Shown in pieces: positions 21,759 to 33,781 of a DNA stretch of 64,000 nucleotides. A program made the translations under genes and the position numbers. How positions within the stretch are numbered: position 1 is the first letter of the stretch; each line of letters opens with the position of its first letter. Source of the stretch: Pseudisothecium myosuroides (taxonomy: Eukaryota; Streptophyta; Bryopsida; Hypnales; Lembophyllaceae); contig OX637293.1 in NCBI GenBank assembly GCA_951799445.1, positions 10,230,001 to 10,294,000 of the forward strand, in the 5' to 3' direction. The notes beneath the pieces are model-generated. The model was given only the letters and a program-made list of their open reading frames with translations. It was not told the DNA's origin and did no database searches.

Positions 21759-24700
21759 TTAGTTCTGGTCTTCGTCTTCGTCTTCGTCTTCAAGGAGTGC
21801 ATTTTCGAGTGGCGATTCCATGCCACGTCTCGACATCAGTCGAACATAGCCTCTGCCGCCAAACGTGGGCCTCATATACGCATCATCGAATCTTCTCCAT
21901 ACAGCATGGATAGTGGATCTTGAAGCAGTAAGAAGCTCCCTTAAGGACTGAAAGCGAGAAAGATCTCTAAATAATGGGTCCATTGCTTCATTCTCTACAT
22001 CTTGCTCTCTGTCTCCGTTGAGGAGTTGGTAATCACCATCAAGGGATGCTTTGGGGGATAGGCCACCAGATAAATCATTGAAGTTCGACCTATGGTGGGG
22101 TGGGTATAACCAGGCAATCAAGGGTGGGGTTAAAGTTCCAAACACCTGCATAAACAAACACATGGAATTCAGAACGTGATCCTGATGAGGTCATGGAAAG
22201 ACTAAAGAACACAAAAATTAAGTCTTAAAAAATACCACCTAGTATTTGTTTTCATTTAAAATAATAAGTTTGGTTTCTTACAATGGTGCTGACGAGGACA
22301 ACAGTAATAGTAGTGGTGATCAAGGAGGCGTCTTGGATGGTTTTACTCTTGTTACCATCCATAGTGAACTGCACAGAAACAAGAAACAATCACGCAGATC
22401 AAAACATCAACTCAGAGTGAGCACAAAGCAAGGTGACAACAATGAGGAGGGCTTGAACACCCAAATCCTTTCTACTTCTGTGCATAACTCTGCTTATATC
22501 TTTGTGCAACATAGTACTTCAATTCCATCAAACTACTGCACAAGAAAGGTCGCATTTGGATGATTCCATCATCACTTTGGATGAATGAATCACAAGATAA
22601 CAATGAATGAATGAACAAAAAACTTCACGGTGATAATTTGATCAACATCTTGTCATTCATCCAAAATATGAACTTCAGGGGATGTAGGGGGTAAGCATAT
22701 AACAGAAACATCCAATAACAAAGAAAGAATTTGAGGTAGGATCCAAAGGAGGAATAAAAAGGTCACCTGATTGAACGCCAGAGCTATGGAGACAGCTCCT
22801 CGCATTAGTCCAGCCCACCAGATGATAATCTGAAGAAATAAGACCATTTCAAGCTATCAAAATAGCAGATTACATCACAACATTTCTTGCAAAATACACT
22901 TGCAACACATACAGTAATTAATTTTACACTCAAAAAAAGGCAAGCATCTCAAACTTGTGATAATGAAGAGATGAGAAAAGGATTTGGAAGGAACCATTTG
23001 ACGAACACCAATTTTCGCTCCTGCAGACTTTGTAGTATAGTTGGACAAAATGGACAGCGGGAACACAAATGCAGCCCTTCCTAGCAGAATGAGGCTAATC
23101 AAGCTACCAAAAAGCCCAAGAGATTCCAAGAAACTGGCAATCACAAAACCACATCACAAGTCAGGATAACCAACAAAAAAACAAATATCGAAGATAAAAA
23201 TGATACTTGCGAGCGTACCAAAACAGTTCCAAACTCTCAAGCACTTCAACTACAGCATAGAACAGTTTTGAATCAACAAGCACTTGGCTTTCATGATGGA
23301 ACTCTACAAAAGAATTTGATGCCAAAGGACATGCTTCCGAATTAATACCTGGATTGGGTCATCCTCCACTTGTCGATATCCAGAGCATCCATCCCAACAT
23401 ACAGAAAGATGAATGTCTCTGCAATGAATGACATGGTAGCAAAAGTATGCCTGCAATCAACCAAAGCCCGTTAGAACAACAATGAAGTTGGCATCAAAAT
23501 TACAAAACAAGAAGAGCATGGTACTTAAAAATACAAGGAAGGGATCTCAATTAAGAAAGCATTCAGACCGAGATAACAAATGCTAACCAAAAAGACGGAA
23601 CGCACAAACATGAAGGACATTCTTGCACATCAATCTCCAGCATGCTTAAGAAGAGAACAATCAAAGGCTTCATTAAAATAGAGGTACAACAAGTAAAGAC
23701 GTACTTGGTTGTGGTCCGAGAATGCACAGTGACATTATGCCAAGTGTAATGGGACATCACAATGCCACAAAAAAACACGGAGAGAATTCCACTCAAGTAG
23801 AAAAGCTGCAAAAAATAACACAAGCAAAAGTAAGATACATGGATAGACAAATCGATTGTTTCCGCAAATTGCAACAATCGTTTGGAAAACCCCCTTTCCT
23901 CACTAAATTGATTAGAAAAATGGAATTACTTATTACATAGGCACATGGATACTGACCTCTGCCAAGAGATAAGATAGATATGCCATCATTATCATGATTG
24001 CTATCTCACGATCGGTGGAATGCCTGCACTTCATGAAGAACAAAATTAAATGAAATACACAATCTGTAGTCCGCAAATATAAAAGAGTCACTTTCAAGAC
24101 AACTCATTAACACAATTATACCTACACAAATGAAATAACCTACGGCACAATGCACGAATAAGAAATAATCAATCTCACCTGCCAAAATACATAGTCTTGA
24201 TGATGTATGCGCTTATCAAACCCGACTGCAAATGACACAAACACGTCAACACATTGCCAGAGATTAAAAAAACCCAGTAAGCTAAGCTCTATGATCATAA
24301 AATAGAATCACTTGCATGTACATACTAAACAAAAAGCCGTTGCACTAGCCTAAGAGGTCTTTGGCCTGATTCTTCCACTTGGACACTGGAAAACGAGAAA
24401 GGGGCTCAATCGTCTCAACATTCCATACTGCTTGCCATGTCCAAACGCCTAATTATGCATTCTAAAAACAAGTTGACATATATCTTAGTTAGCAGTTCTG
24501 GCAAGCAACCAATGTGCAACATCTCACTTATCCTACCATCCCACATCTACCAGGCAACCCACAGATTCTAAGAAAAGAGATGCAGCTGGCTCGAGAACCA
24601 AGAAACAGAATCAGGTCGAACTGCTGGCCAAAAGATGCTCACCACAATTCCCAGAATGCAACTCAAGAAGAACAAATACAAAAAACTGCCTCCAATTTGG

Positions 24701-27026
24701 AAGCCCTCTAAGGGAGTAAAATTGTCGAAGTTGTAGGTTTGAACAGCCCGAAATAGAACCACGGAAGTGGCATCGTTCACAACTCCTTCTCCAAATACCA
24801 GACTGTATAGCAAGGGCGTCTCATCCTGGTTGAGCACCTGCAACACGGATACATATAACTTGAGGATAACGAAAAAAAGGAAAGGATACATTTTCCCCTA
24901 CACCATTTCGTTCCAACAGAATGATCTCATAGTCGACATGCGTTTTAAAATGCGGAAGTAACAAGTGCCATAAGAAAACATGGAAGGACGTAGGGCCACG
25001 CTTCATTAAACTAGACATAGTTCTAGAGTCACCCTGTCCAAGTACAACAGGGTGTAATTATGGAAAGGGAGTTAATGTAAGCATCACATGAACCGTGAGT
25101 GACAATTTATAGAACATAAGGGTCTGCAACATGTACAACCCAAGGTTGAAAGGAGTTACGATACAATTGATCAGGTAACGCTACTTTGCCGAGGAAAAAT
25201 GGCACGCGATAAGTTGACGGTTATACCGGAGTAATCGGAATCACTATGCGCTAGAAACATTAACTAATAACATGCGATCAAGTCTAAAATGTGCACTAGG
25301 TTAGCGAATGACACAAAATCGAGGCTTCCCTTCCCCACTGAATCGTATTTTCTATTAAGAATCAAATTGCGTTTGTAAGAGGGAGAGCAGCATCACACCG
25401 ATCTTACCTGCAATGTGCAGACAGAGTCGGTTGCAGAAAAAATGACTCCAATAGCTGCCACCCCATCCCAACTCAAACTCAGAGAACGCCCAAACAGAAA
25501 TAAACAGTTGCACTTACCACAGGCTCCAACTCTAATGTGAAAAGAGTGTGGAGGATACACAAGGGAGGAATTGAGATGAGAGTGGAAAAAGCTGGTTCAC
25601 CTTACCTCAAAACCACCCCTCAAGCACTCATCAACTAGCCATTAAATTGAACAGATACATATCCGAACCAAATAGGTCCCTATTACAAATATTCTCATCA
25701 AGATTCTGTGTAATCACTCTCACGTCACACCACTGCATCGAACTGACTACCAGTTTCTAAAGTTTCCTGATCCTCAAATCATCTTAAGATGTGTTACTCT
25801 TCCTCCCGATTGTGAAACTTCATCTTCAGCAAAAAATCGCCAAAAACAGACAAACTCAGCTTCATGCATACAGCAATTCCAGCTAGCGCGATTACTCGCA
25901 AACTCATTTTTGAAGGAATTCAATACGAACAGTTGCACTTCCCAAACGAACCAAACTCATTCAGATTACAGAATTACATTAAAAAAACACGGCAGAATCG
26001 GAAAGAACAATCATAAAGTCAACACGATATAGGAGAAAATTGTGCACAACTGATACAGAGTACTCGCATATGAAAATGGGTTCAGGGAGATGTTGAATTC
26101 GCACCAAGGATGTCTCGTATGGATAAGCTATCAAGCCCTAGCTTGCGGAATAACCACCAGGTTCCTGCAATTAATGAAGCAACGAACAATTCAAAAAATC
26201 ATCCCGTTCAGGAATCGATTCTATGATGACCTCTTCTTTTTCCGTGACCATGGAGCCTTAATGACAGAGGCAAAATCTGAATAGGAGGTCCCATCCTTCT
26301 AAGAAAACCGTTCTCTCTAGAAGGTTTGCCTTCATACCTGTTGAGATGATTGCGAAAGAAATGAATACTCCAACTACCCCAAATAACATGATAGCTATGA
26401 AGTTTTCAAAGAATTGTTTCTTCTTCACTGAGAATCTGCAACCAGACAAAGTTGTGTCACCACAGTGCAAAAAAACTGCAGGAGCTGATACAATCCAAAC
26501 AATCTACCTCACCACTCATATTCAAAAATTGCCGACAGACAAAGGTGAACATACCCGGCATTGAAGATTATAGGCGGGAGAAGGTATATGAAGAAAAGCT
26601 CCTCATCGAATTTGAGAACATGCGAGCTTTGACCTTTGCTTGAAATCAAAACGATAACTCCAGTACAAAGTCCCTGCACAATTCAAAAGACAACAGCTCG
26701 GATCTTGAACCTCTCCTTTCATTCAAAAACGCGATTCTACAAACCCTAATTGACACCTCGTGGCAAAACCCGGAGGCATGCAAACATTACAAGACCGCGC
26801 GGAATTCCCCTACAAAGGATTCACCACGACTCACCAGAAGAAGCGCCGTAATGGACTCGTTCATCCATCGATTCTCCTCCAAGAGGTGTCCAAGAACGAT
26901 ACATGCGCACAGCAGAAACACAAACAGGCAGATCGACACCACGTTCATATGGTCCGCGTCGTCCCTGAGAGTTGCCGTTTTCAGCAACAACGAATGCGCC
27001 ACTCCCACGGCGTTTCCCACCGCCAT
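21759..27026 (-). CDS. NHX: Vacuolar Na+(K+)/H+ antiporter, NHX class I
   Basis: NHX proteins exchange vacuolar H+ for Na+ or K+ and control vacuolar ion load and pH. I resolve 14 exons: 27026-26835, 26673-26555, 26435-26338, 26164-26105, 25454-25408, 24837-24643, 24225-24179, 24023-23957, 23805-23705, 23450-23349, 23133-22995, 22829-22767, 22368-22282 and 22145-21759. They sum to 1704 bp, 567 aa, close to the usual 540-555. Diagnostic segments: LGHLLEENRWMNESITALL (about residues 45-64), the amiloride-site helix FFIYLLPPIIFNAGF (about 90-104), ATDSVCTLQVLNQDE (about 160-175), FGEGVVNDATSVV and WWAGLMRGAVSIAL. The LLEENRW and FFIYLLPPIIFNAGF signatures place it with vacuolar NHX1-4, not endosomal NHX5/6 or SOS1. 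The C-terminal tail ends in a run of alternating E and D. Exons 4 and 5 are only 60 and 47 bp but keep the frame. The exon 11 donor (ATG|GTTCCT) is weak. Confidence 0.93.
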
Positions 27027-27566
27027 AATTTCCCTTCTTGATGCAACTCCGAGACGCGAATTTTGAGCGCAGCAGGTCCTCAGGCAATTTCACAGAATGA
27101 TTCTCGTCCAGTGGAGCTGCGCCCTGAAGCGCCTCTGCCAAAAACACCAAAACACAAGTGCACAGAACGCAGCCTTCGGAGCCAGGATGGTTCCGATTTT
27201 TTCCACCTACCAAGCTACCAAGCGAGGTTAACAACGGCAACGCATCCAGTATAACAGTTAACCGTGCAAGGACGGACCTATGACCGCGGGCCTTTATCAA
27301 CTGATCATTGATACCATGCTGTGCTCCCATAAGGGTATATTCAGGGTATCTTCCGGTCATCATCAGGATATCATCATCCGCCAAGGAAAGGAACGGACGC
27401 TATCCGAGAAAGGCCCCTCGCCCGCTTCGGCCACAAGCTCGCGGAGCCGCAGCGTGGCCGCCTGCACGGGGCTGGATTGATTGCAGTCTTGCGCTCAGGA
27501 TTGCAGCGCTTTGATCAACTAGCAATTCTTCCGCCAGGCCACAATTCCATCGTTTACTTCAATGGA
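27027..27566. promoter_or_regulatory. Shared divergent promoter, NHX and PheRS
   Basis: The two start codons (NHX at 27026, minus; PheRS at 27567, plus) are 540 bp apart with no other feature between them, so both 5' UTRs and core promoters must lie here unless distal 5' exons exist. The segment is GC-richer than the distal intergenic DNA and has no obvious TATA box near either start. That is a typical layout for housekeeping divergent pairs, but it is inferred from position only. Confidence 0.5.
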
Positions 27567-28964
27567 ATGTATGCATTGAGGAGCTCAGTGGCGTCTGTGC
27601 TTCGCGGCGGAGCACAGACTGGACCTCCCGTTCTCGCGATGGCGGCGTCTCTGCGCCTTTCGTTGCTCACTCCCAATCTCTTCGTCACCTCATCAGGCAC
27701 CTCATCAGGTTCTCTTAAACCTATTTCTTCACTTGGGTCCGCGAAATTGGACGCTACCCGCGCTTCGGGACAGAATTTGAGTTGGCAAGTAGAGGCTGTG
27801 AGGCGAGGGTTCGCAACTGCCGCGTCGTCTGCTGTTGACGTTGGCGGATTGACAATCAGCCGCGACGAGGTCGTTCGCGAAGACGACCCTTCGAACAACG
27901 TCCCCGACTCCGTCTTCTCCAAGATCGGCATGCAGCTGCACACTCGTGAGAATCACCCTCTCGGCATTCTCCGCAACGCCATCTACGGCTACTTCGACGA
28001 AGCCTTTCCGGAGGTTTTCAAGAAATTCGACACGCTCAGCCCCGTCGTGTCCGTGAAGGCGAATTTCGACGACGTCTTGACCCCCCCGGACCACGTGAGT
28101 CGGAGCTACAACGACACTTATTATGTTGACGCCTCCACTGTCCTTCGTTGCCACACGAGCGCACATCAAGCTGAGATGCTTCGGGAAGGGCATACGCATT
28201 TCTTGGTCACCGGGGACGTGTACCGTCGGGACGCCATCGATGCCACGCATTACCCTGTTTTCCACCAGATGGAGGGGTTCCGTGTGTTCAACCCTAGTGA
28301 ATGGGAAGCTGCGGGAAGCGATGATGGGACTGCATTCGCCGCACAAGATCTCAAGAAAACGCTGGAAGGTTTAGCTCGTCGTCTGTTTGGAGAAGTCGAG
28401 ATGCGGTGGGTCGATTGCTATTTTCCTTTCACCGATCCTTCTTTCGAGCTTGAGATTTTTTTCCAAGGGAAGTGGATGGAGGTGCTGGGATGCGGAGTTA
28501 CTGAGCAAGCTATTCTTAAGAATAATGGACGTGATGGGACGGTGGCCTGGGCGTTTGGGCTTGGCTTGGAGCGACTGGCGATGGTGCTGTTTGATATACC
28601 TGATATTAGGTTATTCTGGTCGAACGATTCACGGTTTACTTCGCAGTTCAAGTCCGGTCAATTGGGGACGAAATTCAAACCTTACTCCAAGTACCCGCCG
28701 TGTTACAAGGACATCAGCTTCTGGATCAGTGAGCAGTTCACGGAGAACAATCTGTGCGAGGTTGTAAGAGGGATTGCGGGCGATTTGGCGGAGGAGGTGG
28801 TGTTGATAGATGAGTTTACAAACCCTAAAAAGGGCTTGACGAGCCATTGTTACCGAATTGCGTACCGGTCCATGGAGCGGTCGCTCACGGACGACGAGAT
28901 TAATGAGCTGCAATTGCAAGTGCGGGAGCAGGTGGAAAGCAAGCTCAAGGTTACGCTCAGATAA
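27567..28964 (+). CDS. Organellar phenylalanyl-tRNA synthetase
   Basis: This enzyme charges tRNA-Phe in mitochondria and, in plants, usually also chloroplasts. It is monomeric, unlike the two-subunit cytosolic enzyme. The 465-aa frame is a single exon. The start is taken as the ATG at 27567; the frame is open upstream but with no in-frame ATG. A later M ([10 protein letters not shown], 27639) could also be used. The first 70 or so residues are rich in R, S, L and A, as expected for an organelle transit peptide. The class II core follows: motif 2 [20 protein letters not shown] (about residue 215) and motif 3 [10 protein letters not shown] (about 329). A C-terminal FDX-ACB anticodon-binding domain begins at [12 protein letters not shown] (about 374) and ends [10 protein letters not shown]. 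All parts are present and intact. GC-rich codon use sets it off sharply from the flanking DNA. Confidence 0.95.
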   Translation: MYALRSSVASVLRGGAQTGPPVLAMAASLRLSLLTPNLFVTSSGTSSGSLKPISSLGSAKLDATRASGQNLSWQVEAVRRGFATAASSAVDVGGLTISRDEVVREDDPSNNVPDSVFSKIGMQLHTRENHPLGILRNAIYGYFDEAFPEVFKKFDTLSPVVSVKANFDDVLTPPDHVSRSYNDTYYVDASTVLRCHTSAHQAEMLREGHTHFLVTGDVYRRDAIDATHYPVFHQMEGFRVFNPSEWEAAGSDDGTAFAAQDLKKTLEGLARRLFGEVEMRWVDCYFPFTDPSFELEIFFQGKWMEVLGCGVTEQAILKNNGRDGTVAWAFGLGLERLAMVLFDIPDIRLFWSNDSRFTSQFKSGQLGTKFKPYSKYPPCYKDISFWISEQFTENNLCEVVRGIAGDLAEEVVLIDEFTNPKKGLTSHCYRIAYRSMERSLTDDEINELQLQVREQVESKLKVTLR

Positions 28965-31594
28965 GAGAATGCCTGTACTCTTCTTAAACATGCACAGCAT
29001 CTCTGATTAGGCATTGTAATTGAGACGATTAGTGAGTGTTTGCGTAGGTTTTTATTTTATTACATTGCAGTTCTCTTCTTTGCATTACATCACATCCTTT
29101 ACACGATTTATTCGTAGAAATTCTTGTTATGACAAGTATGAGTTTCGTGGTGACGAGATTCTGTATTGACTTGAATACGATAAGGAGGTTAAGCATTGGC
29201 TTCTGCTGCCTGTAAATTTCCTTTGAGCGCTTGGTTCATGACCATGTACCAGAAGTTTGTGCTTGGTGACTGTGTCGTGTTTTGGGGGTCTTACATGAGT
29301 TTGTTTTGTTATTATTGGACAAGTCTCTGTGTCGTTAATTGAACCTTTGATGACCTCTAACATTGATCATGCTGTTTTCTTCTATGATTTGAATGGCAAA
29401 GTGGATTTTCAATTACACAAACGCAAGCTTTAACCGGTTCAAGCAAATGTGATGTTTTCATGAAGTTTGATGTATTTCTTGTAACAGCCATATGGGTTTA
29501 TGTGTGGCATTCGTATAATACGAAGATTCACTGAGAATTACCAGAGTCAAAGGCGATGAGATGGATGAAGGAAATTATTTTGGCTAGAGTGTAGGATGAG
29601 TCTTCTAATCTTCCTGGAGTAGTTGTTTGCTTGAAAGGGGATGCTAACTGAAGCCTGTCCAAGCAAAAATGGTGCAAATTTCTGCCTCCCAGCATCTGCA
29701 ACCGAAGTGGAGCAACTGTTGTAGAGCGGCATTCAAACTGTATCAGTGTTTGGATCATTTTCATTGAGAGAGCTGGAGAATGGTAATGTGAATAAACCTA
29801 AGAGTATTAACGTAAAAGAGTTTATTGTACGATTCATTGCTCAATTTGGAAAATAATTTAACCCCAAAAGCATTGTCTGTAAGTTAATGGGTTTCAAAGT
29901 TGGCCATTTCACGGACTCAGTTTTCTAACTTCAGTTGTTTTCGAAATCACCCTGAATTTTCAATTCTTATTCCTCTTGAGCCACAATCACTCTCCAGCAC
30001 TTCGAGTCACACATTTTTATTATGATGAGACTATTGTGGTGGGTTTATGATACCAATTGAAAGTTTTAAAGATGGAACAGGGTTTTAAAGTAATCTCATC
30101 TTCAAAATTTGTATTGTTTTAAAGTGTGGTTCGAAAATAGGTTGGACTGCTGTAGTTGCAAGTGTGGTTTTAGCAGCAACACAAATATTAACAAAAGCTT
30201 ATAATTTAAGGTAGAATTTTGTCTTTCTTTTGCTTGTTTTGTTTGGAGACTATTTGCACTTAAAAATTCTTTGACTAAGGCTAATGAATGCGGCTTCATT
30301 TGACTATTGGAAAATCTTTAGGGAAAGAAGGTGTACGAGGGCAATTTTAGAAGATAGAAGATGTAAATTTGTTTACCTTAAATGTTGTAGAGGGCAAAAA
30401 TTGTGTAATGAATGACTTTCAAAAAAATTATAGAAAGAAAGAATGCACCTATTCATCATGAAATCTAATACTTTTTGGCTAACTACCTTTCTGACAAGGT
30501 TGTGTCCTTCTAAAATTGAGATTATGATTTCAAATTTTGAAGTATTCTTGTCAACCTAAATTTCAAAGAAATAAAATGACAACAAAGCAATGGTGCATGT
30601 TATATTTTTTTGTATTAATAAAAAATAGTTGATCAAGTAGTTGAATTGTTATTTTGTTTTTCTAAACACCATCATCTTTTACCAATCTGTATTTTATTTG
30701 AGGTTATCCTTTAAAGAAGAAATGAAAGCCTCAGATGTTTTAATTTAAGCTACAAGGGAGGTCAAAGAAATTGTTTTGTATATTTTTTAAATACATTAGT
30801 AAATATTGTAGATCTCAAGAAGGTCTTTACTTTAGAAACCTTAAGCAGTGCAAATAAATTCTTTAGATTTATCTAAAGTATTATACATTAGACAACAATG
30901 TATATTTACAACCTAGCTTCATCTTGAATTCAAAATTTATCAAAAAATGTTTTTTAACTTCCAATTCATGTTTATGTCTTTCCTATAATATATAAGCTTG
31001 TTGCACTATTGATGACCATATTAATGAAATAACTTGTATTTAAAGACCAATTTGTGAATTCTCTAATATACATATACACACAAAATTAAAAAATATAGCA
31101 TTTTTTTTTTTTAAGAAATTAGGTAGTTTCAAAATCCTATTTATGCAAGAGTGGTGTTGGAATAAATTCTTTACGAGCACAAGCATCCAAAGATAGTAGT
31201 TGCTATCCTAGTTTAGGCTTATCTTAGTTGTTAGTTGTGTTTATTATGATTTTGTATCATTTGTTAAGTTGGTCCAATGGTGTTTGTTTGTTGTTTACCA
31301 ATGTATAAATGGGCCATCCTCCAAAACAATCATGTTTATGTCCTTACTTCCTTATATATTCATATAATGGAATCATTGCAATTGAATTGAAAAATTATGG
31401 ACTTTATATAAATTCAAAGATCCATTCCTTGTAAGGATGGTACTTAATCCCTAAACATTCAGAGTGTTCTCCCAAATCAACTATTTGAAAAAAATCATTA
31501 TAAAGTTTTATTTGGGAGAATATTTTAGAAATGATATAGAACTAAAAGTTATAGACTTTGAATTTTAAATTCCATCCGTACAGTTTTATTCATC
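28965..31594. other. PheRS 3' flank and AT-rich intergenic DNA
   Basis: The first few hundred bases are the probable 3' UTR of the synthetase. Beyond about 29.3 kb the sequence becomes steadily AT-richer. I see no coding exon, RNA gene or complete transposon up to the inverted end at 31595. Confidence 0.35.
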
Positions 31595-31672
31595 ACATCT
31601 CAAACTCCCAAAGTCTCGAATTCAATACTAAAATGTCATTTTTTTAGTACTATTTCATAATGATTATCGGTG

Positions 31673-32074
31673 TGTGCTTTTTCAATACTAACTCAATTGA
31701 CGATTGAATCAATATGTGCTTTTTCCAGTACTAACTCAGTCGACAATTGAATCAGTACTAGATCAATCATCCATTGATTTAGTGCTATAAAAGCACTCTA
31801 TAAATTGGAGTTTGAAACAATGCTAGATGTGTACTTAATTTGATAAGTTTTTAGTAAAAATTCAATATCAAATCAATTGTATCCAAAAAAGTATTGAAAT
31901 AGCACTCAATTGACAATTGAATCAACACTAGATCAATCATCCATTGATTTAATACTATAAAAACACTCTATAAATTGGAACTTGAAACAATACTAGATAT
32001 ACACTTAATTTAATAAATTTTCAATACAAACTCAATATCAATTCAATTGTATCCAAAAAAACATTAAAATAGCA
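31673..32074. repeat. Sub-terminal tandem repeats, 42 bp and 170 bp
   Basis: Two 42-bp units (31673-31714, 31715-31757) share TGTGCTTTTTC and TACTAACTCA. They run into two 170-bp units (31742-31911 and 31912-32074) sharing GACAATTGAATCA, CTAGATCAATCATCCATTGA and TGTATCCAAAAAA. Tandem sub-terminal repeats often bind the transposase in CACTA-like and Plavaka-like elements; that role is inferred here. Confidence 0.7.
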
Positions 32075-32221
32075 AAGGTCATGAAACACCTCTGCAAAAA
32101 AAATTCTCATCAAAGCAATGAAGTAAAGAGCACAAAGAAGGGGCCATAATATCAATTTTTTTATTTAAACAATGAATCACAACAAATCATGGCCAAATAT
32201 ACATGTAATGTTCAAACTAAC

Positions 32222-33781
32222 TCACTGCTTCTCTACAATGATTAACTGGCGCATGTTAATCATCTTGGTGACAACTGACTCCTCCAGTTGCTTCATGAGC
32301 CGGAAGTGCATGGACGGGTGGCCAGACTTCATGTCCCTCCCCAAAGCTGCAAGCTACATCTACATATGCACCATTTCCAATCAAAAGAATTAGTTTCAAT
32401 TGAACTATAATTCATAGCAATCAAGTCACATGAAGCCAAACTACTCTATTGTGATGTAGATCTCAAGTTCAGCACAATCACTTCTAAGCAAAAGAAAATC
32501 AATTCTAAAAATCAATCTAACTTGGCTTATCCAATCTAGTAAAGCATTCTTAAGACACAATACAGTATTCAACAAAAAATACTTTGAAATGTGGACACAT
32601 AACAAAGGAGAGAGAGTACCAACATTTAAAAGCAGAAAGGTAATAAAACAAAAAGGTCTACAATAGGAGACTATTGAGCCACAGTTGCTTTGCATTTTAT
32701 TTGGTTGTCTGAAAATCTAAACAAACCCCGTTCACGTTTGCCTCTGCTACTCTGTAATTGTCCCTTATTTCAATGCAATTGGTCCAAAAAAACACAAACA
32801 GATTACAAACATGACACAAACATACACTCTTGGTTTCAGATCAAGTTGTTTGGGGCATTCAGGAAGGGACAAGACTGCAAAAACTCTTAGGACATGATTA
32901 CAAACTCTTGATTAAGATTATTTAATTTTATGGCTTCACAAGAGCAATGAGCTAAAAAACGTTACAAACATGAAAAATGTACAAGGATAACTTAATTTTG
33001 ATTCTTGCAATGATTCTTAAAATCACATAAATTAAAGCAATCCATTTTAATTAAAATAACTCAATCATGCAAAACAATGAATTAGGTTATGATTCGTAGA
33101 AATAAAACATGAATGAATTGAAAGTCACATGCAATAGAAGAATTAAACTTACCACATGTATAAAGAAGCCGAAGTGGTCTAGTGTGATGTAGACAGGTTT
33201 AGTGCGATCGTAATGTGCTCCATGTAGCACCCTTCCAATTGCACCATGAACAGCCTTTGATCCATAGGGATCCACTACACCGTCTTCATGAATGCAACTT
33301 TGCCAGTTGCTTCCTGTTACACAAGAAAAGAAATCAAATGAAAATCAACCACATGAGAATACAAATTTTCAAAATATGCAATGATAGAAACAAATGGAAA
33401 GTTGGCATTACATCTTTAGTTAGGGCTTTCTTTACCTCCATATGTAGCACACATGTACTCCTTCCATGCTTCAATTTTGGAGCCATCTGTATCATCTTCA
33501 GGTTTGGGATGACCCAATAGACGGTAGAATTCTGTTCGCAACTCGCTTGTCATAAGCCCTCGCCGATCTCGTATGTTCTTCATGGCAAAGTGTTGTAAGC
33601 TACCTTGCTTTCCTTCACCCAATGGACCCCATTCCTTATCAAACTTTGTGCGTACTGGATCATCCTCGTCCACATCAAAAGCTGAAAGGATGCACTCCTT
33701 TACCACCTCTTCAGAGGGATACATGGTGGAAAAAGGATGGCTCCCATACAAAAGTTTAGTTGCCACATCTGTCATGATTTT
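32222..33781 (-). CDS. Intact 210-aa companion gene of Plavaka-like element
   Basis: I do not recognise the family. Three exons on the minus strand, 33781-33436 (ATG at 33775), 33313-33153 and 32353-32222, join at GT-AG sites: ATYGG|SNWQSC across GTAAAG...AACAG, then FFIHV|LAALGR across GTAAGT...TGTAG. They sum to 633 coding bases from the ATG, 210 aa, with a TGA at 32224-32222. An acceptor (TTTTATAG) lies 6 nt before the ATG, so there is a 5' intron or further upstream coding exons. The protein has an acidic/basic N-terminal part (VVKECILSAFDVDEDDP, DKEWGPLGEGKQG) and a C-terminal region with HGAIGRVLHGAHYDRTKPVY and LIIVEKQ. It has no zinc finger, signal peptide or membrane span. Its frame is fully open next to a decayed transposase, so purifying selection or recent activity is possible. 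A role as an accessory mobility protein is inferred from position. Confidence 0.6.

Noticed and set aside
27729..28346. 205-codon minus-strand ORF over PheRS
   Set aside because: It is a shadow of the PheRS coding frame.
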